34,331 bases of DNA, taken from NCBI GenBank assembly GCA_009694095.1, contig SHVV01000009.1:1-34331 (forward strand), in the 5' to 3' direction. This DNA comes from Alphaproteobacteria bacterium (lineage in GTDB: Bacteria > Pseudomonadota > Alphaproteobacteria > SHVV01). The translations under genes and the position numbers were made by a program. Below the pieces are notes generated by a model. The model worked only from the letters and a program-made list of their open reading frames with translations. It had not been told where the DNA came from and made no database searches. Below, piece after piece: positions 8,664-17,130 of the stretch. How positions within the stretch are numbered: position 1 is the first letter of the stretch; each line of letters starts with the position of its first letter.

Positions 8664-10085
8664 ATGGTTATCGGACAGATCGCCGAACAGGCCGATCTCG
8701 TCGTTGCCGGCAGCGGCCCGGGCGGGTACATCGCCGCCATTCGCGCGGCCCAGCTCGGACGCAAGGTCACGCTGATTGAGCGCGCCGGCGAGGATGGCAT
8801 CGGTGGCGTTTGCCTCAACGTCGGCTGCATCCCGTCGAAAGCCTTGATCGAGGCGGCCGACCAGGCTCATCGCATCGGTGAGGCTTCGGCGATGGGGATC
8901 AAGGCCACCTATCAGGGCATCGACATGGTCGCGCTGCAAAGTTGGAAGCGCGAGATTGTCAAGAGCCTAACCAACGGTGTGCGCGGACTGCTCAAGCAAG
9001 CCGGCGTCCGCGTGATGAAAGGCGAGTTCCGTTTCACCCGGCCCGATGAAGGGGCGGTCGCCATCACCGGTATGCCGGCCAATTTCGTCAAGTTCAACGA
9101 CTTCATCATTGCGACCGGATCGCGTCCGGTGACTCTGCCCGGTTTCCTGGTCGATCAGAAAATGATTCTCGATTCAACCGGGGCGCTCGACCTCGAGGAA
9201 GTGCCGAAGTCGGTAGCGATCATCGGCGGTGGCTATATCGGGCTTGAGATCGGGATTGCGCTAGCCAAACTCGGCAGCCGGGTTTCTATTGTCGAGGCGC
9301 TCGACGGCATACTGCCGACCATGGATCGCCGGTTGGTCAAGCCGGTCGAAAAGCGGTTGGCCGCGCTCAGGGTCGAGGTGTTTGCCAACGCCAAGGCGAA
9401 GTCCTTCGACAAGGGGACGTTATTGATCTCAACTTCGAGCGGCGACAAGACCGTGGCGGCCGAGAAAGTGATTGTCGCCGTCGGACGGCGTCCGAATACC
9501 GACGATTTGAGCCTCGAACGAACCGGTTTCAAACCCGACGGTCGTGGCTTGATGGCGGTTCAACCCGACCGCCGCATCGGGCCCCATATCGCCGCTATCG
9601 GCGACATCACCCCAGGACCCGCGCTCGCGCACAAGGCGATGGCCGAAGGTGTCGTCGCCGCCGAAGCTCTTTCGGGCAAGAAGGTCGCGTTTCAGCCGCA
9701 AGCTATTCCGGCGGTGATTTTTTCCGACCCGGAAATCGCGACCGCCGGAATGACGATGGATGAGGCCAAAGCGGCCGGGATCGAAACCGAGCTTGCGAGT
9801 TTTCCGATGGCTGCGTCGGGGCGCGCGAAGACGCTCAACGCCCACGATGGATTCATTCAGATCGTCGCCGACCGCGATCGCAAGTCCGTGGTTGGCGTCC
9901 AGGTGGTTGGGCCGCATGCCTCCGACCTGATTGCCGAGGGCGTGCTCGCGATCGAAATGGGCGCGTCGCTCGACGACATCGCTCTTACCATTCACGCCCA
10001 CCCCACCCTCTCGGAACTCTACCTCGAAGCCGCCCACGTCGGGATCGGTCACCCGATCCATATCGGCGCGCGGGTCAAGAAATAA
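8664..10085 (+). CDS. lpdA: Dihydrolipoyl dehydrogenase (E3)
   Basis: A 473-residue FAD flavoprotein that reoxidises the lipoyl arm of E2 using NAD+. It shows the FAD-binding GSGPGGYIAAIRAAQLG (16-32), the redox-active disulfide GGVCLNVGCIPSK (C50, C55), the NAD-binding IGGGYIGLEIG in the middle, the second FAD segment (HIAAIGDI), and the C-terminal His-Glu pair in HAHPTLSE (H446, E451). There is no N-terminal lipoyl domain. It starts 8 nt after the E2 stop and closes the operon. It converges with the SCO1 gene 21 nt downstream. Confidence 0.93.
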   Translation: MVIGQIAEQADLVVAGSGPGGYIAAIRAAQLGRKVTLIERAGEDGIGGVCLNVGCIPSKALIEAADQAHRIGEASAMGIKATYQGIDMVALQSWKREIVKSLTNGVRGLLKQAGVRVMKGEFRFTRPDEGAVAITGMPANFVKFNDFIIATGSRPVTLPGFLVDQKMILDSTGALDLEEVPKSVAIIGGGYIGLEIGIALAKLGSRVSIVEALDGILPTMDRRLVKPVEKRLAALRVEVFANAKAKSFDKGTLLISTSSGDKTVAAEKVIVAVGRRPNTDDLSLERTGFKPDGRGLMAVQPDRRIGPHIAAIGDITPGPALAHKAMAEGVVAAEALSGKKVAFQPQAIPAVIFSDPEIATAGMTMDEAKAAGIETELASFPMAASGRAKTLNAHDGFIQIVADRDRKSVVGVQVVGPHASDLIAEGVLAIEMGASLDDIALTIHAHPTLSELYLEAAHVGIGHPIHIGARVKK

Positions 10086-10106
10086 GGGTAGTCGGCGGCG
10101 CGCTCG

Positions 10107-10712
10107 CTAGACGATCTTTCGCTTGAGTTTCTTGGCGAGATCGTTGGGCTGCTGTCCGGGCCTGAAAATATCGACGAAGGCACCTTCAGGACTCATCAGG
10201 TAGATGAATCCGGCGTGTTCGATCATGAACATGCCGTCTCGGTTGGCTGGTCCTTTGAGAGCATAGGCGCGGTACACCTTGGTGATCGCGGCGACCTGCG
10301 CCGACGACCCGGTGAGGCCGACAAAACGCGGATGAAACGCGCCGAGGTACTCCTTGATTGCCGCCGGCGTATCGCGCTCGTCATCGACCGTCACGAACAG
10401 CGGCTGCACTCGCTCGAGCGTCGCCGGCGGGAACAGGTCAAGCGCGGCCGAGATGGTCTGCAACTCGGTCGGACAGATATCGGGGCAGTTGGTGAACCCG
10501 AAAAACACCAGCATGTATTTGCCGCGGTAGTCGGCGTCGGTCACTGCCTTGCCAGTGTGGTCGATCATCGCGAACGGCCCGCCGACCTTGGTCGACGTTA
10601 CGTCGTCGATGATACGAAACCCGCGCTCCGGTCCGTAGACACCGACAATGATCGCAGCGCCGGCGACAAGCACGATGAGCCCGTAGAGGACGGCGCGGAT
10701 CCAAACCAGCAT
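10107..10712 (-). CDS. SCO1/SenC family copper-binding thioredoxin-fold protein
   Basis: A 201-residue protein with one N-terminal membrane helix (about residues 7-26), probably an uncleaved anchor, and a periplasmic thioredoxin-like domain. The copper site is complete: FTNCPDICP (C76, C80) and the distal histidine H166 in MIEHAGFIYL. SCO proteins help deliver copper to the CuA site of cytochrome c oxidase or act as thiol reductants. No cytochrome oxidase gene lies within the window, so this copy is an orphan here. The ATG at 10712 starts right before the anchor helix, with AAGGAA upstream. Confidence 0.93.
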   Translation of the reverse strand: MLVWIRAVLYGLIVLVAGAAIIVGVYGPERGFRIIDDVTSTKVGGPFAMIDHTGKAVTDADYRGKYMLVFFGFTNCPDICPTELQTISAALDLFPPATLERVQPLFVTVDDERDTPAAIKEYLGAFHPRFVGLTGSSAQVAAITKVYRAYALKGPANRDGMFMIEHAGFIYLMSPEGAFVDIFRPGQQPNDLAKKLKRKIV

Positions 10713-10751
10713 TCTTGGTTCCTTTCCCCAACCACCATAGGAAGTGGCGCG

Positions 10752-10780
10752 TTGAAATAAAAGCGTGAACGACCTAGATT
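10752..10780 (+). promoter_or_regulatory. Candidate sigma-70-type promoter, possibly leaderless
   Basis: TTGAAA at 10752-10757 and TAGATT at 10775-10780 are separated by 17 nt, matching the usual housekeeping -35/-10 layout (TAGATT matches 4 of 6 of the -10 consensus). A start of transcription about 7 nt after the -10 would fall near 10787, the first base of the small ORF that follows. This is pattern recognition only, in a region without another plus-strand gene until 11036. It could instead serve the acyl-CoA dehydrogenase gene. Confidence 0.35.
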
Positions 10781-10786
10781 CGTTTC

Positions 10787-10948
10787 ATGCGAGCAACCCG
10801 CCTGGCGGAGGAAGTGGATCGCGTTAGCCAATCGGGAGCATACGTCTTTGTCGCGTTTATGATCGCGGCTGCGCTTGCCTTCCCCTTCGTCCGCGACTTG
10901 GCCCTGTTCGAGCAGGTTTACACCTTGATCTGCGCTCCTTTCTTTTGA
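10787..10948 (+). CDS. Possible 53-residue membrane-associated small protein
   Basis: An ATG-started ORF of 53 codons in the otherwise empty 323-nt gap between the SCO1 gene and the acyl-CoA dehydrogenase gene. The predicted peptide has a charged N-terminus (MRATRLAEEVDRVSQ), one hydrophobic stretch of about 18 residues (AYVFVAFMIAAALAFPFV) long enough to span a membrane, then RDLALFEQVYTLICAPFF. There is no visible Shine-Dalgarno sequence, but a promoter-like pair ends 7 nt before the ATG, which would suit a leaderless transcript. I do not recognise a family. It may be a chance ORF; confidence is low. Confidence 0.3.
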   Translation: MRATRLAEEVDRVSQSGAYVFVAFMIAAALAFPFVRDLALFEQVYTLICAPFF

Positions 10949-11035
10949 GTCCAGCAAGGCCCTTTTTTACCTCGACGTGCGCCGCTAAAGTTCGGTCCTC
11001 GCTCACCGACGCGACATCCAACAGAGAGAATCAAG

Positions 11036-12220
11036 ATGGCCGCCAGCAACCGCGGAACCAGCGAGGCTTCGCGCGAGACGTTTCCCGACATCCGCGATGC
11101 CGTGCGCCGTCTTTGCGCCGACTTTCCGGGTGAGTATTGGCGCAAAGCCGATCGAGATCGCCGTTACCCGGCGGAGTTCGTCGCCGCGCTCACCGAATCA
11201 GGCTTCCTCGCGGCGCTCATCCCCGAGACCTTCGGCGGCAGCGGGCTTGGAGTGCAGCAAGCGTCCGCGATCATGGAGGAAATCCACCGAAGCGGCTGCA
11301 ACGGCGGCGCGTGCCACGCGCAGATGTACACGATGGGTACGATCCTTCGGCACGGCAACGACTCGCAGAAGCAGGCATACCTGCCGAAGATCGCCACCGG
11401 CGAGCTGCGCTTGCAAGCATTTGGGGTGACCGAGCCGACCAGTGGTACCGACACGCTGAGCCTGCGGACGACGGCTATTCGTGCAGGCGATCACTATGTC
11501 GTCAACGGCCAGAAGGTGTGGACCTCGCGCGCCGAGTACTCGGATCTCATGCTGCTGCTCGCTCGCACCACGCCGAAGGACCAAGTCAAGAAGCGGACCG
11601 AAGGACTCTCGGTTTTCATCGTTGACATGCGCGCAGCGATCGGGCGCGGGCTCACGATCAAACCGATCCGGGCGATGATCAATCACGCGACGACGGAGGT
11701 TTTTTTTGACAATCTCCGCGTACCGGTCGAGAACCTTGTCGGCGAAGAGAACAAGGGTCTCCACTACATTCTCGACGGCATGAACGTCGAACGCATTCTG
11801 ATCGCCTCCGAATGTATCGGCGATGCGCGCTGGTTCATCGCCAAGGCCACCGCCTATGCGAAGGAACGAGTAGTGTTCGGCCGGCCGATCGGACAGAACC
11901 AAGGCATCCAGTTTCCGATCGCCAAGGCTTACGCCGCGACCGAGGCAGCGGCCCTCATGGTCGATCGCGCGGCCAAGCGGTTCGACGCTGGCGAGCCGTG
12001 CGGTGCCGAAGCCAACATGGCCAAGCTGCTGGCCGCCGACGCCTCTTGGCAAGCAGCCGACATGTGCCTCCAAACCCACGGCGGATTCGGGTTTGCCGAG
12101 GAATACGATATCGAGCGTAAATTCCGCGAAACGCGGCTCTATCAAATCGCTCCGATCTCGACCAACCTGATCCTATCCTTCGTGGCCGAGCACGTTTTGG
12201 GTCTACCGCGATCGTATTGA
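11036..12220 (+). CDS. Acyl-CoA dehydrogenase family protein
   Basis: A 394-residue flavoenzyme expected to oxidise an acyl-CoA at the alpha-beta bond. The order is the N-terminal helical domain (15-125), the FAD/substrate beta-domain (FGVTEPTSGTDT at 129-140, NGQKVWTSRAEYSD) and the C-terminal helical domain (GRPIGQNQGIQFPIA, THGGFGFAEEYDIER). Where many family members have the catalytic Glu in a YEGT-like motif, this protein has LYQIAPIS. A Glu in NVERIL (E252) fits the helix position used as base in isovaleryl- and long-chain acyl-CoA dehydrogenases, which is an inference from motif position. AGAGAGAA lies before ATG 11036. It is followed after 60 nt by a CoA-transferase gene. The substrate is unknown. 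Confidence 0.9.
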   Translation: MAASNRGTSEASRETFPDIRDAVRRLCADFPGEYWRKADRDRRYPAEFVAALTESGFLAALIPETFGGSGLGVQQASAIMEEIHRSGCNGGACHAQMYTMGTILRHGNDSQKQAYLPKIATGELRLQAFGVTEPTSGTDTLSLRTTAIRAGDHYVVNGQKVWTSRAEYSDLMLLLARTTPKDQVKKRTEGLSVFIVDMRAAIGRGLTIKPIRAMINHATTEVFFDNLRVPVENLVGEENKGLHYILDGMNVERILIASECIGDARWFIAKATAYAKERVVFGRPIGQNQGIQFPIAKAYAATEAAALMVDRAAKRFDAGEPCGAEANMAKLLAADASWQAADMCLQTHGGFGFAEEYDIERKFRETRLYQIAPISTNLILSFVAEHVLGLPRSY

Positions 12221-12280
12221 CGGCGGACCTGCTCGCCGCCGCACACCGCGAGCCACTCTATTGATGTCAATGAGGTTGTC

Positions 12281-13399
12281 ATGCCCGGAGCCCTCGACGG
12301 GGTCCTCGTCCTAGCGCTCGAACAGGCTGTTGCGGCGCCGTTTTGCACCGCGAAGATCGCCGACGCTGGCGCACGCGTTATCAAGATCGAGCGCGCCGAA
12401 GGCGATTTCGCTCGTCAATACGACAAACTTGCGGCAGGGATGTGTTCATTCTTCGTCTGGCTTAATCGCGGCAAAGAGTCGCTGGTACTCGATATCAAGG
12501 ACCGAGGCGACGCCGCCCTGCTGCGCCGGATCGCGCAGCGGGCGGATATTTTCATCCAGAATCTACTCCCCGGCGCTGCGACGCGCGCCGGCGTCGGCTC
12601 CGCTCAGCTTCGCGCCCTCAAGCCGAGCCTGATTACCTGCGACATAACTGGTTACGGCGACGAAGGCCCTTACCACGAAATGAAAGCCTACGATTTGCTG
12701 GTTCAGGCCGAATCTGGCATCGCCTCGATCAGCGGCGGACCAGAAGCGCCGGGTCGTACCGGCGTCTCGGTCTGCGACCTCACGACCGGCGCCAATGCCT
12801 ATGCAGCCATCCTCGAGGCCGTGATTCGTCGCGACCGGACCGGTGAGGGCAGCGCGCTGTCGCTCTCGCTGTTCGATTCGATGGTCGATCTCATGACGCC
12901 GCAACTGCTGCAAACCGAAGCAGGCAAGGAACCTCCGCGCATCGGGTTCAGCCACACCTCGATCGCGCCCTATGGGGCCTACCAGACGAGCGATGGCCCG
13001 ATCGTAATCGCGGTCCAGAATTCGCGCGAGTGGGCGGCGTTCTGCGCGACCGTACTGAGGCGGGCCGAAATTGAGAAAGATCCGCGTCTCGCCTCGAACG
13101 TTCTTCGCTGCGAGAATCGCGCGGCGCTAAACGAGGTAATCGACGGTGTGTTCGCGACCTTGACCCGCGCCGAAGTGGCGCGTCGTTTGAACGACGCTGG
13201 GATTGCGTTCGGCAATCTCAATAGCTGCCGTGATGTGTTGAATCACCCGCAGTGGCGGCGGCTGCCGGTCAACACGCCCGGCGGCGAGGTCAGAGTGTCG
13301 GCGCCGCCGCACCGGATCGCCGGCCGGGCTCATACGCTGGGCGATGTCCCGGCGATTGGCGCCCACTCGGCGTCGATCCGCCGCGAGTTTTCCGCCTGA
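12281..13399 (+). CDS. CaiB/BaiF family CoA-transferase (family III)
   Basis: A 372-residue enzyme of the family III CoA-transferases, which move CoA between carboxylic acids through an enzyme-bound anhydride. The family start is clear (LDGVLVLALEQAVAAPFCTAKIADAGARVIKIE), followed by NRGKESLVLDIKD and NLLPGAATRAGVG. The likely catalytic aspartate is D138 in KAYDLLVQAESGIASISG, with the usual downstream GVSVCDLTTGANAYAAILEA. It is slightly shorter than many members but looks complete. It lies 60 nt after an acyl-CoA dehydrogenase on the same strand, so the pair probably activates and then oxidises one carboxylic acid. It converges with the heparinase-like gene 15 nt downstream. Confidence 0.92.
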   Translation: MPGALDGVLVLALEQAVAAPFCTAKIADAGARVIKIERAEGDFARQYDKLAAGMCSFFVWLNRGKESLVLDIKDRGDAALLRRIAQRADIFIQNLLPGAATRAGVGSAQLRALKPSLITCDITGYGDEGPYHEMKAYDLLVQAESGIASISGGPEAPGRTGVSVCDLTTGANAYAAILEAVIRRDRTGEGSALSLSLFDSMVDLMTPQLLQTEAGKEPPRIGFSHTSIAPYGAYQTSDGPIVIAVQNSREWAAFCATVLRRAEIEKDPRLASNVLRCENRAALNEVIDGVFATLTRAEVARRLNDAGIAFGNLNSCRDVLNHPQWRRLPVNTPGGEVRVSAPPHRIAGRAHTLGDVPAIGAHSASIRREFSA

Positions 13400-13414
13400 G
13401 CGCAACCGCGCCGA

Positions 13415-15025
13415 CTAGTCGCCGACTCGAGCGAGCGACCAATTCAGCGTTGTGAGGGCCGTGCTGGCGCCGGTAACGACGATCTGGCTCGTGCGCCTCG
13501 GCCGCCCAGTGCCGAGATAGATGCTCTCTTCGAGCGCGATATTGCTGGCCTCGGACTCGAAGAGCCAGCCGGACCCGCGGGCCAACCTGAGAATGACGGC
13601 GCGTCGATCTTGCTGCAACGATGCGCGGACATCCGGGTGCAGGTGAAAACGGACAGCGAACGGCACGGCCGTATGCTTCTGGGCGCCGCTTGGGACGAGT
13701 CGGTCCTCGCCGGCTAGGCGGTCACCGCTCCGATGCAGCGTCAAGCGGCGGTGATGGTCGATACCGAACATGCCGGCGTAGCCGTCGTGCCGCGCATCGA
13801 GCGCTTGAGTGCCGTCATCGGCGTCGCGGCGTCCGGCGGCGATCGCGTGCGGACGCCGCCGCAGTCCCCCGGGGCGAATATCGAGCGCGTTGGTGTCGGC
13901 GATGACAACCGTCGAATGCGCCGCAGTTGCGCGGAGCGGCTCATGCCAGATCGACTCGACTGCCGGCGTCGCGCCGCAGTTCACGATCAGTCGGTCGCTT
14001 CCGACGCTCATTTCGAAACTCAAGCATCCGGCATGAATACGGGCATCGAACGGCGCTGCCGGTGGCCCGCCGACATCGACGACGACGATGGTGCGACCGG
14101 CGGCTAGGCGCTCGAATCCGCTCGCATGGGCCGACGCGGGCGGGCGGCTGCGCACATCGGCACGAGCAAGCGTCGCATCGACGTGACCGGCCGATTCTTC
14201 GGTGCCACCATTGAAGAGCGCCAGCGCGCCGTCACCATGACGGAACAAGCGCAGCATAGGCGTCATGCGATCGATCGCAGCGACGAGCGCCGGCGGCGGA
14301 TCGAGTCGAGCCTCGACCAGCGCCAACCGAAAACCGACAAAATCCCGCAGCACATGAAAATGCGCAGCCGGGTTGCGCTCGATGTGGCCGCCGTCGGCCA
14401 GTATCTGATGGGCGATTTCTTGTTCCAGCGTTTTCTGAACCTGAGCGCGCCAGCGTTCAGCGCCGCCCAGGGCAATCGCGGCTATGTTTAGTCCGATGAG
14501 CGGGGCGATTCGGTCGTAGCCGGCCGGCCCCGAGTGGGCGACGCGGCGAAGATGGGCGACCTGGCGCCCAAGGCTCACGCGGAACGTTTCCGCCAGGTCC
14601 GGACGTGCTCCGTTGAGAATGAAATCGCTGTGATGGATCCAGGCGGCTAAGCGTCGACCAAGGATGTCGGGGCGCCAGGCCAACGGCGACCAGCGCCGAT
14701 TGGCGGTCAGCCAGGACTGTACAAGTTCGCGCGCGCGCTGACGCGCTACCGTACCGCCGACAGCACGAAAATCGCGCAGCCAAACGAAGCTATGAAAATA
14801 GGCGTGCCAGCTCGGACCTGCTTCGAGCGCCCACGGCGCTTGATTGGGGCTCACAATCTCTTGTCCGGCCGCGACGTAGCGGCCTTGAAACATGGCGTTG
14901 GCGCGAAGCGGCTCGCCAAGCCAGGCGTCGACCGGAACGCGCTCAAGCTGCGCCGGCTTTTTCCCAAGTGCAAGGTCGTAGAGCCCGCTGCCGAAGTATG
15001 CGTTTTTAAGAACGTTGTCGGTCAC
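13415..15025 (-). CDS. Heparinase II/III family protein
   Basis: A 536-residue protein with an alpha-helical N-terminal half (about 1-300, including WHAYFHSFVWLRDF and GHIERNPAAHFHVLRDFVGFRLAL) and a beta-rich heparinase II/III-like C-terminal half (about 310-536, including AGCLSFEMSVGSDRLIVNCG and AAHSTVVIADTNALD). No signal peptide is evident. The biochemical role of this alphaproteobacterial subgroup is not established; a polysaccharide lyase role is only inferred from the fold. The start is GTG 15023-15025, overlapping the rpe stop as GTGA, so it is probably translated by coupling. Gene order rsmB-rpe-heparinase is a familiar alphaproteobacterial arrangement. Confidence 0.9.
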   Translation of the reverse strand: MTDNVLKNAYFGSGLYDLALGKKPAQLERVPVDAWLGEPLRANAMFQGRYVAAGQEIVSPNQAPWALEAGPSWHAYFHSFVWLRDFRAVGGTVARQRARELVQSWLTANRRWSPLAWRPDILGRRLAAWIHHSDFILNGARPDLAETFRVSLGRQVAHLRRVAHSGPAGYDRIAPLIGLNIAAIALGGAERWRAQVQKTLEQEIAHQILADGGHIERNPAAHFHVLRDFVGFRLALVEARLDPPPALVAAIDRMTPMLRLFRHGDGALALFNGGTEESAGHVDATLARADVRSRPPASAHASGFERLAAGRTIVVVDVGGPPAAPFDARIHAGCLSFEMSVGSDRLIVNCGATPAVESIWHEPLRATAAHSTVVIADTNALDIRPGGLRRRPHAIAAGRRDADDGTQALDARHDGYAGMFGIDHHRRLTLHRSGDRLAGEDRLVPSGAQKHTAVPFAVRFHLHPDVRASLQQDRRAVILRLARGSGWLFESEASNIALEESIYLGTGRPRRTSQIVVTGASTALTTLNWSLARVGD

Positions 15026-15714
15026 GCGAGGGCGGCGGCGCGAAGCCGTCCGATGTTAGCTGCATATTGACCGCGTCCGCCGTTAAACGTTGCTGTACCC
15101 GCGACCAGGACGTCGGCACCGGCAGCGATCAACCGACCGGCGTTCTCGGCGGTGACGCCGCCGTCGACCTCGAGATCAACTGAACGGCCCGAGGCGTCGA
15201 TCAGGCCGCGGATGGTTTTCACTTTCTCGATTTGACTCTCGATGAACTGTTGACCACCGAACCCGGGATTGACGCTCATGACGAGAACCAGGTCGACTTC
15301 GGCGATCACGGCCGCGATCGCATCGGCGCTAGTCGCCGGATTGAGCGAGACTCCGGCTTTGATCTTGTGCGAGCGCACGAGCTGAAGCGTTCGATGGAGG
15401 TGTGGGCCTGCTTCGGAGTGAACGGTAAGAATATCGGCGCCAGCATCGACGAAAGCGCTAACAAAAGGGTCGACAGGCGCGATCATGAGATGGACGTCGA
15501 ACGGTAGGCGGGTGTGTTTTCGCAGCGCCTTGATCACGCCGGGGCCGATCGTGATGTTGGGCACGAAATGGCCGTCCATGACGTCGAAATGAACGTAATC
15601 GGCGCCCGCTGCTTCGATCGCCTGGACCTCTTCGGCCAAACGAGCGAAGTCGGCGGAGAGGATCGAGGGCGCAATACGAACGCGGCGCGTGGGGCGCGAC
15701 GGCTCAAGGTTCAT
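15022..15714 (-). CDS. rpe: Ribulose-phosphate 3-epimerase
   Basis: A 230-residue TIM-barrel enzyme that interconverts ribulose 5-phosphate and xylulose 5-phosphate in the pentose phosphate and Calvin pathways. Visible signatures are APSILSADFARLAEEV, VHFDVMDGHFVPNITIGP with metal and catalytic residues, HSEAGPHLHRTLQ, MSVNPGFGGQQFI, and the phosphate-binding end VDGGVTAENAGRLIAAGAD. Length is normal with a short N-terminal extension before VRIAPSIL. It starts at ATG 15714, 45 nt after the rsmB stop, and its stop overlaps the next gene. Confidence 0.96.
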   Translation of the reverse strand: MNLEPSRPTRRVRIAPSILSADFARLAEEVQAIEAAGADYVHFDVMDGHFVPNITIGPGVIKALRKHTRLPFDVHLMIAPVDPFVSAFVDAGADILTVHSEAGPHLHRTLQLVRSHKIKAGVSLNPATSADAIAAVIAEVDLVLVMSVNPGFGGQQFIESQIEKVKTIRGLIDASGRSVDLEVDGGVTAENAGRLIAAGADVLVAGTATFNGGRGQYAANIGRLRAAALA

Positions 15715-15759
15715 TGGCGCTTCTCGTACCAGCTTGGATTGGGCGCAGCAAGTCGCGCC

Positions 15760-17130
15760 CTACGCACGCCGGGTCAGGCGGGCGGCGAAGAATCCGTCGA
15801 TGCCACCACGTGCCGACCAATGACACGGCAGAGTGCGAAGGTCGCCCTCCGTCGTCAGCGCCTCGGCTAGTCCACCGACCTCATCGGCCGAAATCGGCCG
15901 GCGCTCGTAGTCGGCATGCCCGGCGAGAAACGCCGAGATTCGCTCAGGGCCCTCTTCCGGCTCAAGCGAACAGCTCGCATAGATGAGAGTGCCGCCCGGT
16001 TTTAGCAACTTCGCCGCGTTCGCGAGTAGAACGTCCTGGAGTTGGGCTAACCGCTCGACATCGCTGGCTTTTTTATGGATCGCGATATCCGGATGACGTC
16101 GAATCGTCCCCGTCGCGGTGCAAGGAGCATCGAGCATCACGGCGTCCGCGGCGCCGAACCCAGCCGACTCGGCGGACCATGTGCCAGCGTCGGCCTCGAT
16201 CAGCACCGCGCGTAGTCCGAGACGATCGAGATTCGTGCGCACTCTGTCGAGGCGACGCCGCGAAATATCGATCGCGACGACACGTGCGCCTGCAGCGGCG
16301 AGTTGCGCCGTCTTACCGCCCGGCGCGGCGCAGAGATCGACCACGGCCTTGCCCGGTAGGGCGCCCAATAGGCGCGCCGGTATCGCCGCGGCGGCGTCCT
16401 GCACCCACCAAGCACCCTCGTCATAACCTGCTATCCCGGTAATGGGCCCGCTCTCCCGGAGGCGGAGGTTTCCGGTGGAAAGAACTTCGGCCCCGAGCCG
16501 CTCGGCCCACGCGGCGACGGTAGTCGGGTCCTTGATGGAAAGATCGAGCGGAGGCTCGACGAGATGGGCTTCTGCGATTGCATGCGCCGTTACCTCGCCG
16601 TAAGCGACCGACCAACGCTGCCAAAGCCAAGCCGGGGTTATTTGCCGTGCGGCGTCGCCAGCGCTTATCCCAGGGTCTTCTCGAGCCGTACGGCGGAGCA
16701 CCGCGTTCACGAATCCGCGTTGATGGTCGTCATCCACTAGCGACACAGTCGCCGACACCGCTGCGTGCGCCGGTGTTCGCATAAACAGCACCTGGGTCAA
16801 ACCGAGGCGCAGGATGTTGCGAGTAACGTGCGACCGGATGCCGCGATCGGCAAGGCGGCCCAGCACGGCGTCAATTTGTCCCAATCGGCGGACGGTCGTC
16901 GTGACGAGGTGGCGAATAAACCCACGGTCGCGCCCGTCGAGCGGCACAAGCGATCCTTGCGGCGACAGCGCGTGGTCGAAAACTTCGTCAAGAGCACTAC
17001 CCGCCTCGACGATCTCGGTCAACAGCGCCAGCGCCAGTCGGCGCGTGTCGGGGGATGGTCCCGCGCCGTCGCGCTTGGCGTTTCTAGCCGCGTTGGGCAC
17101 CCGACGGCGGTCGGGCTTGTTCAACCCCAC
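15760..17130 (-). CDS. rsmB: 16S rRNA (cytosine-C5)-methyltransferase RsmB/NOL1-type
   Basis: A 456-residue rRNA methyltransferase. The N-terminal NusB-like RNA-binding domain (about 30-155) contains [10 protein letters not shown] and [12 protein letters not shown]. The SAM-binding Rossmann domain (about 230-455) contains [17 protein letters not shown], the motif IV cysteine in [15 protein letters not shown] (C337) and the nucleophile in [12 protein letters not shown] (C387). It presumably methylates cytosine at 16S position 967 (E. coli numbering), as in RsmB. The start is GTG 17128-17130, inside the last codons of htpX with a 10-nt overlap. A small hairpin (gggcgc / gcgccc, 15741-15760) sits at its 3' end without a T-run. 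Confidence 0.94.
   Translation of the reverse strand: MGLNKPDRRRVPNAARNAKRDGAGPSPDTRRLALALLTEIVEAGSALDEVFDHALSPQGSLVPLDGRDRGFIRHLVTTTVRRLGQIDAVLGRLADRGIRSHVTRNILRLGLTQVLFMRTPAHAAVSATVSLVDDDHQRGFVNAVLRRTAREDPGISAGDAARQITPAWLWQRWSVAYGEVTAHAIAEAHLVEPPLDLSIKDPTTVAAWAERLGAEVLSTGNLRLRESGPITGIAGYDEGAWWVQDAAAAIPARLLGALPGKAVVDLCAAPGGKTAQLAAAGARVVAIDISRRRLDRVRTNLDRLGLRAVLIEADAGTWSAESAGFGAADAVMLDAPCTATGTIRRHPDIAIHKKASDVERLAQLQDVLLANAAKLLKPGGTLIYASCSLEPEEGPERISAFLAGHADYERRPISADEVGGLAEALTTEGDLRTLPCHWSARGGIDGFFAARLTRRA

Noticed and set aside
10960-10980. T-rich stretch after the small ORF as a terminator
   Set aside because: The T-run is present but no stable stem precedes it.
15741-15760. gggcgc/gcgccc hairpin at the rsmB end as a terminator
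   Set aside because: No T-run on the minus strand follows, and rpe is only 45 nt on, so read-through is expected.
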